From Bacteroidales bacterium Bact_07 (GTDB taxonomy: Bacteria > Bacteroidota > Bacteroidia > Bacteroidales > Tenuifilaceae): 6,616 bases of DNA. Location of the stretch: contig LUYY01000141.1 of NCBI GenBank assembly GCA_001603415.1, positions 1 through 6,616 on the forward strand. The letters are read 5' to 3'. The position numbers were made by a program, and so were the translations under genes. Under the pieces are notes generated by a model, which ran no database searches, was not told the origin of the DNA, and worked only from the letters and a program-made list of their open reading frames with translations. Each line of letters opens with the position of its first letter. The stretch's first letter is position 1. Positions 6,157 to 6,616 of the stretch are shown one piece after another.

Positions 6157-6616
6157 ATGAATTACTTTACTAAAACACGGGTGCTTGTAGTAATAATTGT
6201 AGTATTAGCAATAACCTTACTGGCTACCATTGGGGCACTGGTTTACGGTTACTACAGGCAAAAACAACTCACTGAAAAGTTTACAAATAATCCACAAGAG
6301 CGAATGGAACAACAAGCACAATTTTTACGCAATAAGTTAAATCTAACCCCGGAACAGGAAGATATTTTCCGAAAATCGCGTGACGAGTTCCACGAAAAAA
6401 CGGTTGAAATAAACAGAAATATTCAGAAAGTCTCAGTTGAAATCATCAATGAACTTTCGGTTCCTGAACCCGACTTAAAACGTATCGATTCGTTGATTGA
6501 ACAGTATGGGGAACTCCATAAAGCTGAGAAAAAAATTATGATTAACCATTTATTGGAAATAAAAAGTGCATGTACACCTGAACAATTCAACAAATTTCAA
6601 AGAATTGTAGAGCATA
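6157..6616 (+). CDS. Membrane-anchored Spy/CpxP/CnrX-like periplasmic sensor or chaperone (3' truncated)
   Basis: ATG 6157 starts 3 bases after the anti-sigma stop, and the frame stays open to the window end, giving 153 residues visible. A short N-terminus is followed by one uncleaved membrane anchor at about 8-32, with the rest helical in the periplasm. The LTPEQ motif (63-67) in KLNLTPEQEDIF and a second copy, CTPEQF (139-144), are the LTxxQ signatures of the Spy/CpxP/CnrX/ZraP fold, an all-helical hairpin that binds unfolded protein or metal ions. In CnrYXH-type systems the X protein senses metal in the periplasm and controls the membrane anti-sigma factor, and the gene order here fits that job. 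Whether it senses metal, misfolded protein or something else cannot be told. In the second motif Cys139 replaces the usual Leu. Confidence 0.85.
   Translation, partial: MNYFTKTRVLVVIIVVLAITLLATIGALVYGYYRQKQLTEKFTNNPQERMEQQAQFLRNKLNLTPEQEDIFRKSRDEFHEKTVEINRNIQKVSVEIINELSVPEPDLKRIDSLIEQYGELHKAEKKIMINHLLEIKSACTPEQFNKFQRIVEH

Overview
The window looks like a chromosomal, housekeeping-type segment of a Bacteroidota (Bacteroidales/Cytophaga-like) bacterium. The clues are moderately AT-rich DNA, ATG starts without Shine-Dalgarno sequences, and upstream elements resembling the Bacteroidota -7 box TAnnTTTG (perfect copies at 1840-1847 on + and 4874-4881 on -). The families present also fit. No genus can be named from the sequence. 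I see no mobile element, CRISPR array, tRNA or rRNA, and no convincing intrinsic terminator. The longest stretch without a gene is 260 bases (4808-5067).

Left part (1-2636): the 3' end of a GT51 peptidoglycan glycosyltransferase (1-366, +); an MBL-fold metal-dependent hydrolase (435-1103, +); a convergent PPP-type metallophosphatase (1108-1806, -); and, divergent from it across a 56-base gap with back-to-back promoters, a TtcA-type tRNA 2-thiocytidine synthase (1863-2636, +).

Middle (2610-4807, -): a two-gene operon. The first gene encodes a sensor-like membrane protein (four-helix periplasmic domain, two membrane segments, HAMP) that ends directly after HAMP. It overlaps by an ATGA junction a full-length TrkH K+ transporter subunit, whose 3' end overlaps the 3' end of ttcA by 27 bp. 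No trkA is visible.

Right part (5018-6616, +): an envelope-stress-type cassette of ECF sigma factor, zinc-finger anti-sigma factor with one membrane segment, and a membrane-anchored Spy/CpxP/CnrX-like periplasmic protein (cut by the window end). The main observation here is a matched pair of ECF-type promoter sequences, CGCAAGTTTT-N11-TTGTC. One lies 25 bases before the sigma gene and the other 20 bases before the anti-sigma gene, with identical spacing. This suggests that the sigma factor drives itself and, separately, its own antagonist plus the periplasmic sensor. The two observations most worth following are this double autoregulatory promoter and the orphan HAMP protein translationally coupled to TrkH.
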